From NCBI RefSeq assembly GCF_032854445.1, contig NC_088301.1, forward strand, positions 6,866,044 to 6,930,043: a DNA stretch of 64,000 nt, in the 5' to 3' direction. The notes under the pieces were generated by a model, which saw only the letters and a list, made by a program, of their open reading frames with translations, searched no databases and was not told the DNA's origin. Below are positions 1 to 12,058 of the stretch, one piece after another. The stretch is from Liolophura sinensis. Its lineage: Eukaryota; Mollusca; Polyplacophora; Chitonida; Chitonidae. The position numbers and the translations under genes were made by a program. Numbering within the stretch: position 1 is the stretch's first letter; each line of letters starts with the position of its first letter.

Positions 1-438
1 AGATGTTTAGCCAGGAAAATAATATTTTAAACTGTATACACCAGCTGTCAATATACATGCAGATATAAAATAACTGAGTACATTTGAAGCTGATTCACAT
101 TTCTTGCATGAAATTGGATTTTCAGATCAAAATTTGGTGTCAAATTATCTGCAGTGTTTATTACCCACATATTACCCATTTTTAGCTCGCTTTACAAAGT
201 AAGAAGAGATATTGTGAGAGGGGGGAACCCCTGAACTCCCTAATTCTTCAGAACACCTTAACCTCAAAGCATTGAAGGCCCCACTTGTTTTCCAGCAGTA
301 TGGTATACATATACACATGTACATCACATGGGTAAAATGCATTAGTAACTTGCCAAAGGTCAGTGTTTGTTCATTCAGCATAAACAATCAATCAATCATC
401 AGTCAGTACACCATTTAATCTCCTATTATTTATTAAAG

Positions 439-537
439 GGTGGTAAACTGTGTCCAAGCTGTAAGAAGCCAGTAAGACGACGTCAAATGAGAAGACTTCA
501 TTATCCCTCCGGACCCGGTCTAGATACAGTCAGTTAA
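439..537 (+). CDS. Possible terminal exon of an unidentified gene entering from the left
   Basis: After an AG at 437-438, preceded by a moderately T-rich stretch, an open frame runs to TAA at 535-537. It encodes about 33 residues beginning GGKLCPSCKKPVRRRQ and ending in DTVS. The CPSC pair followed by a basic run looks like half of a zinc ribbon or a basic tail, which is unlike the low-complexity translations around it. An AATAAA at 682-687 follows the stop at a sensible distance for a polyadenylation signal. Earlier exons would lie left of the window, so the gene cannot be identified. It may be a chance open frame. Confidence 0.35.
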   Translation, partial: GGKLCPSCKKPVRRRQMRRLHYPSGPGLDTVS

Positions 538-740
538 ATTTTTGTACAATAGCAGATTTTTACAAATTTTAATAATTACGTATTTAATGTGAAAAAAATG
601 TTCCTGCATTTTTATACATTTGTACAGAAAAAGTTTTTGATGTGATTTTTTTTTACAAACTCTTTTTACGAAAAATAATAAAATAAAGTGAAATACGGGT
701 AAACAGTGTGTTCTTACTTCTACTTTGTTCATTGTTGGTG

Positions 741-1090
741 GATGTGGGTGCTTGGGGCGTAACGTCGTACTTAAAAATTTTTCAGTCATATGATGACAAA
801 GGAAGCCTTAGAGTGCATGTAATGTGCGTCCTTGTCGCAGGACGGATTTCCACCGCTCTTATCTAGTGCTGCTTCACTGAGACACTTTACCGAATGCAAG
901 TAAGCCACCCCGCTCGAGCCATTATACTGATACAGGTCAACCAGTCGTTGCACTATCCCCCTCATGCTAAACGCCAAGCAAGGAAGCTACAAGTTCCTGT
1001 CTTAAGGTCTTAGGTGTGACTTGACCCAGGATTGACCCTGGATCTAATGCTCCCGAAGCGTACGCTCTACCAACTATGCTATCAGGGACG
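741..1090 (-). mobile_element. tRNA-derived SINE, family B (copy 1)
   Basis: The same roughly 300-bp sequence recurs at 38612-38942 and 53957-54250. Read on the minus strand it starts with a tRNA-like head: an A-box-like stretch 'TAGCATAGTTGGTAGAGC' near 1075-1058 and a B-box-like 'GGTCAATCC' near 1040. It ends in a CACTCACTC-like tail. This copy has diverged and its tail is short. Confidence 0.75.
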
Positions 1091-3160
1091 GTCATTATGA
1101 TGGGAGGAAACGTGGGGAAGTTCGCATAACGGCATAGTGGTGTTAAAATTCCACCACTCTGTGAAATTCACCAGTTAATGTACATGTATGTGTCCTCTTC
1201 AGCGTACATCATGTCATGTGATCTACTTAGTGACTAATCAAAACAGTGTATTAAGTTCAAATTTATTTAAAGGAGTCTTCAACTCAGTCACATCTGAAGG
1301 ACAGCTAAACGATCTTTATGTTTTTTGTAGAAGTCTGGAGATCTGTGGGGATGACGGAGAGGAGACTAGCTGGCAATGGTTTTCTTCCTTTGAGAACTTC
1401 CTAACAAGTACTGATGTTGCAATGATTTCCAATCCCATACACTTCTTTTTGCCCCCCATCATGCTTCATGCTTCAGTGTTGTGTTGACTACATATGTAAG
1501 GCTTCAAATGTACTTAAGCAATTAACCCAATGAGCATGTTGATTTGATTTGGATACAGGTAACAAAGGCAGAAGAAAAAAAAAACATGAATTGTCATATC
1601 AACCTGCGGTGCCCTAATATCCTGATTATTTGTGGAGGTTCTTCAAAATGGGGTGTTACCACCAGACCACTCTGTGACACTCTCTGGAATCGTCGACACT
1701 CGGTCAGATAATGATGGACCACCTTGAGATTACGATCCCCATGCTCCTCACCTAATTGCCTACTCAACAAACTACTGCTGTTACCCAGGCCTCAGTGCCG
1801 CAGTACCTTGCGATCAGAGGCAAACTTTGCAGTCAGGATGAATGGAAAAAGTATCTGACGGCCAATATCCAGCTGACTGATGATGTTACGTGCCCAAGAT
1901 ATAACCTTAAGTTTTGACTTAAAGCCAGAGGAAAAATCACAGTAAAAACAAACAGAACTGAACTGACAGCCACTTTGCTGGGAGTTTCACAGAGCCTTGT
2001 TGTGTGTAGTAAGCAGACAGAGAACACTTAAATTTATCCTAGCCCATTCATCAACTTATTGTGTTCACAATTTTGGACTGATGAGTGTGTTATACCTCCT
2101 TTGTCTGAATTTAAACTCACAAAACTGGGTATGGAACCCAACATACAGTTGAACTTGCGATATAAAATATAGTTGACCTTAGCACCACAGCATGAGCATT
2201 GTAGATACTCTGCAAATAATAACTGTCAACATCAAGCACCATCCTTGTTTTCTGGTGGAACCCTGCCCTGGTCAACACTCCACCACATTTTCCCCACTCA
2301 CTGCCATGTGGACAAAGAAGCTTTACAGGCCAAAAATTAACTGCCATCCACAAAAACAGTCACTGACTGAAGTACCTGTCAACTTCGTTTCGGGCTGAAG
2401 ATGCTATACTTGGAGAAGGTGGTGTATGCCACAGTTTGTTCAAGACATCAGAACGGAACTCAATTTTGTTGGTCTGGGGGTTCCCCCTGAAAAAGGCGTT
2501 GGATATCTGCTAATGGTCCTTTTTTGGCAGCGTAGATTTCCAGTCTTGATACAAGAGGGGTTCATTTGATGTAAACAGTAAGTCAGAAATTTAAAGGAAT
2601 CCTAATTAATTAAAGTAGGAATTAAGATCATCTCTCGAGAACTTCACATTTATGGCAAAAATCAAATATTCTTCAATCCTTAAATCACTCAACAGATCAA
2701 CATTTTGACAGAAATCACAGTTAAACCTTATGAACTATAATTTACAGCTGAACAGAATAAAACAATTTAGACAAGGAAATAAGTCTTTGATTTACAGGCT
2801 TCTTGAATTATTTATCAAACTAAAGGGAAGTCAAAAAAATATACTAAATTTAGGAGAAAATTTAGTTCACTTGGTTTTCAAAAAAGTATTTTATAAACCA
2901 CAGGTTACCACACGCCCATCTACATGTATATATACGGACAGACCCTGAATACCATGTAAACACAACGCATTGTTCCATTCTTAAGCACTTTGATATGCTA
3001 AGTTCTGCCAAACTTACGACACCTGTCGTTCACATACATATTGTGCAACTACATTTAAGTTTCATGAGAATAAATGGACAGACAGCAACAAGGAAATGGA
3101 TGCAGAGCAGACAAGAAGCTTTAGTGAGAGACAAAATACATGAAGAGAAGTTTGACAAGT

Positions 3161-3199
<39 letters not shown>

Positions 3200-3598
3200 T
3201 GGACTCGAGTCCCACAGGAAAAAAGCAAAGGTGGTCATACAGAGCCTCAAGCTGAAATAAAACATCAGTACTTACCTCAAGTCAGCCTATTAATATCATA
3301 AAACAATTCCATGTACCGGTACAATAAAACATCTACCAAAATACAAATTTTGAAGTACACTAACACCTAAAATCTGGGGAAAAATTAGAATCTTTTAGAA
3401 ATCATTTTCGCATTTATTAGACACAATATTATAAACACAAATACATATATCAGTCACCCAATGTATAATAATTTGGGGCAGTTGTAATGACTTCTAAAGA
3501 TGTAATGACTTCTAAAGCTGTCTCTTTTTTTCAACAAAGTTTAGGTGATTTAGGGTATTCTATTTAACTTCATATCAGTGCACATCAAATTCATAAAA
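1091..3598. other. Intergenic region, no supported gene
   Basis: No exon with both good splice signals and protein-like content was found here. The short open frames have no recognisable motif. It holds an AT dinucleotide run at about 3162-3197. An AATAAA on the minus strand (complement of 3413-3418) probably belongs to the gene ending at 3599. Confidence 0.4.
3162..3197. repeat. (TA)n microsatellite
   Basis: An uninterrupted run of about 18 TA dinucleotides, read directly. It creates the spurious repeated Tyr-Ile translations on the minus strand. Confidence 0.95.
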
Positions 3599-5579
3599 TT
3601 AAGACATATTTTGTTCATATAAAAAATGCTTTCTAGGGAATTTAAAACGTAAAAATATTCGTCCTTCACAAACTGAATATTTTACACAATAATGACCTAA
3701 AACTTCCGAAGATACTTCAGTAGCCTCTAACATTTCAGCCGATTCAATCTGTTCCAGAACCGAAACCAGGTCTTGATCTTCCTGTGCTGAAGTACCTGTG
3801 CAAGAAAGAAGCAAACATGTCATGTTTATCTGCACCAGGCATACAATTCTGTAATATATGTGACGTTCACTTGACTTGTTTCATTCTTTACCACAAAGAT
3901 GTGCATTTTAACACCCAAATACTCAAGTGGAATATGTGTCACATCCACAGATATTATTATTTCTAGTTCGCGTACAAGCCAGCTAATACGCATATGAGTG
4001 TTTAAATAAATACTTACCTAGTGTAATTTCTTGAGCAATCAGAGGTGACTGAGACGATGGAATGTCTGTGAATGAAAAACATATGTTAACTGTATAGATA
4101 AAAACAAAATACAAAACAAAAATTAATATTTCACACATCTTCTTTTCATACGAATCTATGATGATGTCAGTGAGGCACCGTATTATAATTGTGAGTTATC
4201 TCCGCTGATCATCCCAACTTTTTTAGCTTCTCATCACTGTGTGGTATTAAGGTTTCCAGTTATAGTTGTTAGCGGTCAATTTCCATTGATTTATCAGCAG
4301 TACTCATTTTGGTTTCACCTTAGGTGGGGGAAAAAGTGTCTTGGCCTTCTGCACAAGGGTCCCGGTTGACAGTTGTCGCTCTGTAGTGACAAAGGCCTTC
4401 AAGTGAGAGGTGCTTGATGTGCAGTTTTCTTCAATTTTCTTTTGAATAATGGTGCGTCCCTCCTTAAACATTTGCATGTAGCCCTATAAAATACAATTTT
4501 CATCTGACAGTAAATGTCACTGAAACGACGTCAAGTTCAAAATGATCTGTACAAAAATTTGTGTAGACCGTCTGCTTGTGTGGGCATGTCCGATTTCGAG
4601 AATTCCACTTTGTTAGTTACTTAGAAGGTGGAGGAATCTTCCAACCTATAAATCACTACCTGCCTTGTGCAAGTCCATTTCAGATCCTGTATACATTTTA
4701 GTGGGTTTGATTGATTGATTGAAGTTTAACATCATACTGCTCTTTGCTGAGCAGTAGACAGGTTTTGTTTGCCTTCATGCTTGATGATTTGTTCAACAAA
4801 CCACCCACGATATCCACGGACATTCTCCAAAAGCCACTGGAAACACCTTCCCCTATATTTCCTACACTGGAGGATGTACTCACCTAGCAGTTCATAATAC
4901 ACTCAATAGGTTGAATCAACATACATTATGTTAACTTTCAATGGATGTTATTTTCAAATTGTAAATTTGATTTGATTGATTGGAGTCCTACATGTATTGC
5001 AGAACTTCCAATGACACGTACATGTATATTTGAATAATCGGTTTTATTATCGCAAGAAAAACTAAATAATTATGACCATCACCTGGCTGCTGATGGACCT
5101 TCCAACTTAAGAACAAATTCAGCTGATGCTGATCAAGGTTGGCAGCTCTTGGAGGATATTTTGACAAGGAATACAGAAATAACAATGACCAAATTAAGTT
5201 CTACACAAACACTTAATACATGTATCTAAAATTCAAGAAGTAAGTGTACTTGTTACGTGCAGGAAGGTATTAACCTTAACCCTACCCTAAAAATAGCCCA
5301 ACTGATGAATACTATTGACCTAATCAGAGACCTACCAAGTACATCTTTTTCGTCAGTTAAATCGCCTTGTCTGGCAGCGACCCTTTCCCTGGCCTCTTTG
5401 TTTACAACTGCAGCGGTAAGCGGCGGTGGCCCCTTTGGGTGTTTGGCTGCTGCAAGCCTCCCTTCCACATAATCACTGAGGAGAAGTTCGCCTGTTTCGC
5501 TCTTTCGAAATTTGTGATATAAGGCAATCCCAAAAATATGATATTTCACGGAACCTGGATTAGGACGAACATTAAATTG
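3599..5579 (-). CDS. Unrecognised spliced gene, 3' part
   Basis: Four exons are well supported on the minus strand. Exon a is 5579-5336: acceptor TTTATCGCAG, donor GTAGGT, starting QFNVRPNPGSVKYHIFG. Exon c is about 4490-4335: acceptor TTTTATAG, donor GTGAAA, starting GYMQMFKEGRTIIQKK. Exon d is 4048-4018, with donor GTAAGT. Exon e is 3795-3599: acceptor TTGCACAG, ending at a TAA. Phases of c, d and e agree if d uses the CTCAG acceptor at 4048. A short exon between a and c is needed; the stretch about 5131-5080 fits (starts near AANLDQHQL). The protein is hydrophilic with an acidic C-terminal part and no membrane segment or known motif that I recognise. The 5' exons were not found. A minus-strand AATAAA lies about 185 bp past the stop. 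I cannot assign a function. Confidence 0.6.
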
Positions 5580-7634
5580 CTGCGATAAACCAAAATAACC
5601 AACCAGGATAACACAGTTGCACAGAATTGAATAGGGGCACAGGTTAAGCCTATTATATGTTGACATTAACAGTATCAGTATCTTATAACTATCCATATGC
5701 AGGGGCCACATAGCCCTGGTTTTGGTTTGAGCCAGCAAAGTCAAAGGAATATTGCAGCACAGATATGGTGCGTATAACTTAACCAAGGAACACTTATACA
5801 GAGTTTACATGGACCATGGTTGCTGAATACCACATCAGCTGAGAGGACATTCTTGATGGGCTGCTGGTAAGAAGAAACGGGCTACCATTTTACCAGATGT
5901 CAGGGCCATTAAAAAGCCATACGGGTTTAGACTGGTTAGTAGAAGCAGTATCTTCTCATGGGAGACTCAGGCCAGCCTGTTAATATGTCCAGACAACCTG
6001 AACCTGTGAGTGATTCACTCAGAGATAGCTTGAGAAATGCATGTACATGTAGTATGTTTTGTAAAATCTCAAAGTATCCCCAGGACAGAAAGTCAGCCTA
6101 TGTCCAGATACATTAAATCAGAATGTGCAATTAATTTGTATAACATATGACAAAAAGCTAATTTAACAAAGTAGTAAAATAAAATGAATTGTGTTTTCTA
6201 TTTAAACAACCTGATAATCCATGGAACTTGTGAACAAACTGAATTACAAACTGACAGTAAGACAAATCTCACGGGGCAGTATAAATAAATAAAATTAATT
6301 TAATTAAAATCGTTAAAATTCAAACAGAAATTTATGTTTTATAATTCCATATAAGCACTTAAAAATTTTAACAGTGACTGCCATACTTATTTGCAGTAGG
6401 CTACACTTTTAACTGTAAAACTGTTTGAAAAACACACTCTGATAATGAAGATTGGCTGTTCTCTATAAATGCTCGGGTGAGTCGAGGTTTCGACGGCCAA
6501 TGGAAATCACATAACCACAATTGAATGACCAATGGAAACCACAGAACCACGAATTGACGGACCAATCGGAGCAATAGAACCACGATATTGACAACAAATC
6601 AAAACCTGAGAACCAGAATTAAAACACCAATCAAAACTTCAGAACCACGATTTGCCATCCAATGAAAACCACGAAACCACAAATTAGATCTGGGTTAGTA
6701 ATTCAGATCACTGGGGTAGGGTAAGTAACATGGCGAAACAGAAAGTAATCGTCAATAGACGTGTATACACGAAAGCAGAGATTCGATTAATCGTTGAGTC
6801 TTAGTTTACAGCTACAGTTTGTGAGTATGCAAGCATTCAGACGGTTAATGCAAGATCGGTGTTCTCCCGAAACCTTGGAATGTCACTGCTGTTGACTATA
6901 GGCATGACCCCATTTTATCCTCTATGCTATGTAAAGTATAGGGACAAAGACCCCTGTTTTTCGGGAAGAATGTAATTCTGTGTATTTTAGGGTGTAGAGT
7001 CTTTGGTGTAGTCGTTTTTTGGTGTACAGGTGCATGCTTGGTATCAAAATTATGGAAACTGTCTAAGCTTTGGGCAGTTATGAGTTTTAATGATGAAAGT
7101 GTGAAATTCTGGGGGATAGGACACAAGGAGGCAGGTGGTGATGAGGCTGCGAGTGACGTCCCCTTGGCGTTGCCAGGCACCCCTTCCAGCTGCCAGCATG
7201 TAAAGGTCCAGATTTTGACTCAATCTATGTCAAGATTTTTATGGTTTCTTTCTCACAGGCTGGGCCAGGTATGCAGCAAAGCTGACTAGCCACGGAATGT
7301 TTGGGACTGCTACAGCGCTGAACGTCAGCATTGTCTATTATGGAAAATTAATGAGGTCTTTGGCCATAGCATGTCGTTGGTGTTGTTGTCCTTTACACCC
7401 TCTGTAATGCACAACGCTGGGTGGGTGAGTGAGTGATTGGGGTTTAACGCCATAGGACTACTCATTTGGGGGAGGTATATATTTTATAAAGCAAATATCC
7501 ACTTCACTGATGTCACCCGCTCGAACGACCAGCCAGTTTAAGATGGGGTTAGATGGAAGAAATTCCAGTGGCATTTGATCTTTTGGATATGATTGCATTG
7601 ATCAGTAAGTTAACGGAAAAAAATAAAAACAATG
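5580..7634. other. Intergenic region with CCAAT-rich degenerate repeats
   Basis: It may hold 5' exons of the minus-strand gene ending at 3599, but none could be fixed. At 6480-6680 a degenerate repeat of about 33-38 bp carries five CCAAT pentamers with the pattern GACCAATGGAAACCACAGAA. A 24-codon open frame starts at ATG 6730 (MAKQKVIVNRRVY) and is too short to call. Confidence 0.4.
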
Positions 7635-7725
7635 TGCCCCGGGTGAGGATCGAACTCACGACCTTCAGATCGCTCTTGTACATGTGATTATGAGACTGAC
7701 GCGCTGCCTACTGCGCTACCGAGGC
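7635..7725 (-). tRNA. tRNA-Met(CAU), elongator, with an 18-nt intron
   Basis: Read on the minus strand, the body starts GCCTCGGTAGCGCAGTAGGC and ends with a T-arm (GTGAG, TTCGATC, CTCAC) and an acceptor 3' strand CCGGGGC plus discriminator A. The acceptor stem pairs with one U-G wobble, the D-stem is GCGC/GCGC, and the anticodon loop is CTCATAA with anticodon CAT. An extra 18 nt sits at the usual intron position after nucleotide 37; removing it gives a normal 73-nt elongator tRNA-Met. The 3' flank holds T5 and T7 runs suited to Pol III termination. Intron-bearing tRNA-Met is uncommon in animals. A SINE origin is unlikely because all arms pair. Confidence 0.9.
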
Positions 7726-8810
7726 CCCTGAAGAAATACGGCAAAATTGTGTATATATTAAAAACGAAAGAAATTGACGCTGACCGTTTATTCAAAAGTT
7801 AATCGATAGAGTTTATTATTAAAATGATATCGTTAAATTTCAATCCAGCTTTCTCTGAAACTTAGTGAGTAAGGTCCATCAATTTCCTTCCACGCTGAGA
7901 CGAGAGGCAGACAGACCAGCATTGAGCATGTCAATTACGTGCCGCTTACACCGCTGAAAACAACCACAAGGCATATAACTGTTTTTACACACGCATATTA
8001 GCGTTGGTATGTATGTCTCATGTATTTAGCTTCATAATTTGGTTAATGATGTGCCATCGACTGAGATCTGAGCGATGTTTTCCTGCGTGTAAGATGGGGC
8101 GAAGACCATGCTAGGAGGATCGGCCTAAAAGCCGGTCTGAGCGAGGATCTGCCGGTCAGAGATCAGCTGGTCTGCATATTCTGGCAAAACGGCGATCACA
8201 TAAAACCTGTTATTGATTTTCTCTATTCAGCGGTATATGATTGTCAAGATTAAAGCTGTTTTTACTGAGTTATGATGTCACTGCCATCTTCATTTAATCA
8301 AGCTATCCATGTTCATCCCATCTTGCTTCAGCCGAAAGCCCTGGTACGGCCTAAAAGCCGGTCTGAAATGCGGTGTGAGCATTCATAGCATTTACAAATT
8401 ATACAAAAGTTTTACCTGGGATTAAGATAGACGGGTATTTTAATCTCAGATTTAATCAAGCTATCGATCCATGTCCAGAATCATCTTCTTTGATTTAGTA
8501 GTGAACTATATTAACTGTTCAAACATTATGAATGCTTTACCATAACGCAGTATCAACCTTGTCAAACGCATGCACTCTACGTACATATATATATAAAGGC
8601 CTACATATAAGGGACTTCATTTATAAACACATGTATGAGTGACGTAGGCCTACGTACCATACCATAGGCCCAGATAGACTGATGGGCTCGAAGTAAGAAA
8701 TATGAATAGATGTGCATGTATAGTCTTTTCTTTCATCTTTATCTTTGTAGAACTATATATTTTATTTATTATATTGGTGTTTAACTTGGTACTAATTTTT
8801 TTTTTTACAG
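7726..8810. other. Intergenic region, nothing supported
   Basis: AT-rich sequence. A short direct repeat of 'CGGCCTAAAAGCCGGTCTGA' occurs near 8121 and 8347. No gene or SINE was recognised. Confidence 0.4.
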
Positions 8811-9038
8811 CGGTTACGGTTATGGTTGAAGGGCATTAACCTGGACAAGAAAAGATCGCCTTTCGCCAGCTATCCGACAAACCTTAATTCTGACCTATGG
8901 CTACTTGCATATTCATGCAGTCAAAGAACTGGGGTAGATTCCCAGTACCTTACACATTTACTGTGTGAAACTACTACAGATGTGGTCTATTCGGATGGAA
9001 AACTACTGTGGCATGGCCACTTAAATATTGCGGGCTAA
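8811..9038 (+). other. Candidate exon of unknown reading frame
   Basis: A strong acceptor (long T tract then ACAG at 8807-8810) precedes CGGTTACGGTTATGGTTGA. In one frame this reads GYGYG then a stop, which would be a short Gly-Tyr tail. In another frame it stays open for 75 codons (RLRLWLKGINLDKKRSP...) to a TAA ending at about 9038. No partner exon was found, so this may be a transcribed non-coding exon or chance. Confidence 0.25.
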
Positions 9039-9214
9039 CCGAATTGAAAACAGAACTTTATTGTGAACTGAACAACACAGCACAAGTGATTGTGTTGTTT
9101 GGAGATTATCTATACTTAGAGGTGGAAGTAACTAACAATTAAGTCAGCGTTTTGAGCCAACAAAGTGTTTTGCTGTCCACTTTGCATCGACCGTTCTTGT
9201 TTTTCCTCCTCGCA

Positions 9215-9400
9215 CTGCGTTGTTTTCTTTAAAATAATGCGTTGTTTTCTTTAAAATTAATGCGTTGGTTTTCCTTCTCACATTGTGTTGTTTTTCTTTT
9301 TCTCCTCTTAATGTAGTTGTATTTCCTCGTCATATATTGCGTTGCATTTCCTCGTCATACATTGCGTTATATTTCCTCGTTATATATTGCGTTGATTTTC
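9215..9400 (+). repeat. Degenerate tandem repeat, about 30 bp
   Basis: Successive copies of a unit like TTGCGTTGTATTTCCTCGTCATATA are visible, with the best three between 9310 and 9400. Confidence 0.7.
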
Positions 9401-10198
9401 GTCTTGAAAGTGATGGTCTTACCTTCACGTCCAGTACCTTGTTTATGGTGCGAGGGCCGCCCACGTTATTTGTGACATTGGAAAGTGCGTCTTATGCGTA
9501 CCCTATATACTGGTACGGAGACAGAAACAACGAATTTTTCTCTGGTCCCAGTTAACATTATCCACTTCTTGGGAAAATACATCTCGTTATGCAGATCCAG
9601 TCAACCAATCTCTATTATCGTAAATAAATGGGCTGTTTTCACTGATTGGAACGTCCTAACTGCGCACCAACGTCTGCGAAGCGTACCCTCTTGATCACAA
9701 GAGCAAAGTTTCAGGCGCAGAATTTGCGTCATATAGACCTATACTCAGAGAGTGTCGTGGGAAACGAAAGATTGCTTGCACCACGATTGAAGAATAAACC
9801 CAGGCTAAACAAGCTTAGTTGGTTTTTTCGTATAGTACACATATTAGGTTGCGTGGTTTATCAGTACCGATCTGTCCATGAATATCTCTCGCTTGATGTT
9901 TGTTGCCGTTTCATCTTGCTTAATGTAACCAATACCTGCTCCAGTTAATTAATTATTTGATTATGGGGAATTAAGGTAAAATGTAATCTGCGGAACCTAT
10001 AAAAGACTTACTTACGGGCATTAATTCTAAATAACTGCACGGAAGTCCATCTTATAGACTTTATTTTCAAAGACAGCACCTGGCTAATGTTTATGTCCAC
10101 TGAAAGACTACCATTCAAATTATCTTAAACTGGCATTAAATATTTTTTAGATTTTTTTCAACCCAGTAAAAGTTTAGTGAAACTTCGTCTTGTCACAG

Positions 10199-10318
10199 CC
10201 TCAGCGCTTCTACATTATCGACCCAAGGTGGCATTACGGTTACTCTAGTTCTTACTCTGACTCTATCGTCGAAGGTGTTTTCCGTATCATAGTCAAAGCA
10301 GTATCCTATGGCAGATAA
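10199..10318 (+). other. Candidate terminal exon, unidentified
   Basis: Following the acceptor CTTGTCACAG, a 39-codon open frame contains RFYIIDPRWHYGYSSSYSDS and ends at TAA 10316-10318. The complementary strand is also open here. No partner exon was found, so this is weak. Confidence 0.2.
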
Positions 10319-10594
10319 AGTTGCGGACTTCGGCGATGAAGGTCCCAGTGATAAACAGCTTTTTCGGAAATTGGACTTACTGGAAGGATATTCCTTCCAC
10401 TGCTTGAAGTGTTGACATAGTAAACTCTGTTCTATCATTTACAGTTGAAGTAGCCTGCAGATGCACGGCCGGGGTATTCTTGGTTCAGGTCCTAGCCCTT
10501 GGAGAGGTTGTGCTGGTGATTTTGAACCCTGTTAAATGTTTACAAAATTACATCAGGATTGTTGTACAACTAGATTCATGCTCAATTCTGAAAC

Positions 10595-10712
10595 AAATGG
10601 AAATATTTATTTATTTACTTATTTGATTGGTGTTTTACGCCGTACTCAAGAATATTTCACTTATACGATAGCGGCCAGCATTATGGTGGGTGGAAGCCGG
10701 ACGGAGGAGGGC
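10595..10712 (-). mobile_element. MetaSINE-like element, 3' portion
   Basis: Contains the repeated core 'GATTGGTGTTTTACGCCGTA' through 'CAGCATTATGGTGGGTGGAA', preceded by ATTT repeats. The element's tail lies at low coordinates, so it is on the minus strand. The tRNA head is missing. Confidence 0.85.
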
Positions 10713-11984
10713 ATAGTGACGAGTTGGAGAAACAGAATAATTTCTATTGTTCAGAGAATGACAAAACATAAAATGGTTTCAATCAGAAATTTTTTATTCA
10801 GACTTAAATTTAGATTATCTGGTGACAGATGACGTTTTAATGGGTTTCTACTTGTGTAAACATGGTGCCCAATTCATTGGCCACGTCGGTTTCGGTTTAC
10901 AAGAGGCGTCTGTGGTGTCAAAACCTTGGTTGCTTGAAGTTGGAGGTTTTGCATGTCGGTAAATGCTATACATTTACTGGATTAAGAATGCAGATAGTGC
11001 TACACCTGTAAGTGACAGGCAGATTCCACAAAGCTATTTTTGACTTTAGTCAAGTTTGAAACATGATTCTAATTAAGAGTTATTTTTGTAGCATTGAAAT
11101 TTGGACTCCATCATCAATGCTGCCCTAAAAAATTGTATCACAATGTAAACTTCAATTCTAAGAAATTTAGAAAAAAATATACAAAATAATTTATTTTTCC
11201 CATAAACCTTATTCCTGGTGAGCGCTAAAATGAACGACAAAAACTGTATTTGTATAATCTGAACAGCGTGTCTAAATTGGCCTAAGGTCTGTTGGGGAGA
11301 TAAATGCGATTTAGGCCGAGACGTTATGCCGCTGTCTGACATAATGTGATACGGTTGTTGAATATTACACGGCTTGTAAATCAACTAATTTTACATGTTG
11401 GTCCCTAAATGATACACACCTATCCCACAACACTGTGTGAAATGGCCCTTCGGCTGCACGTAACTAAATCGTTATAAACGATCTGATGTTTTGTGCAGTT
11501 CCGTGTCATCGTATGTCACTTCATGGAGAAAATGGGTAAAGGCTACGTCACAGCTTAGACCGCGCAATCTGATAGTGACGTGTTTGATTGGATAAAATTT
11601 TCAAGGTGTCTACCTTGATTCACACCAGTATTGTGCAGTATTGTCATTTTGTTCTACATGTTATTCGGTGAAATCTCATTAAAATAATAAAGCATGATAC
11701 TTTTTACATAGCTTGAGAATCCTGCTTTCGATTGAAATATGTTTTAGCCAGGTACTGTCTTGTCCTTTAATTAATCAGTGTATATTCTTAGCTATATGCC
11801 ACTCTGAATCCAAGAGGAAATTCGGGGGCCCCAGCCTTGTATGAAAGGTTGGCGTAAGAAAGACTAACAAACCTCTAATAAAGCTCTTGCGTGCGTGAGT
11901 TCGTTGAACGAAATAGGTTAACATACATGTAGTTGAAATCACAAATATCCTTACCTCCAGAGAGTTTTTTCCTCGTGTCAGTTG

Positions 11985-12058
11985 ATTTATTTTAATGTAT
12001 GATTGGTGTTTTACTCCGTACTCAGGAACATTTCATTTATACGACGGTGGCTTTGTCA
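11985..12058 (-). mobile_element. MetaSINE-like fragment
   Basis: About 70 bp matching the tail-side core (GATTGGTGTTTTACTCCGTA ... TTATACGACGG). It is truncated. Confidence 0.7.

Noticed and set aside
4698-4883. Minus-strand 61-codon frame near the unrecognised gene
   Set aside because: No flanking splice signals in the right phase; low-complexity GATT repeats at its end.
5268-5292. Telomere-like TTAACCCTACCCTAA
   Set aside because: Only two imperfect units; not a telomeric tract.
10193-10438. 81-codon minus-strand frame starting MIEQSLLCQHFKQWKEY
   Set aside because: No partner exon or motif. It overlaps a plus-strand candidate exon with equally open reading, so neither is firm.
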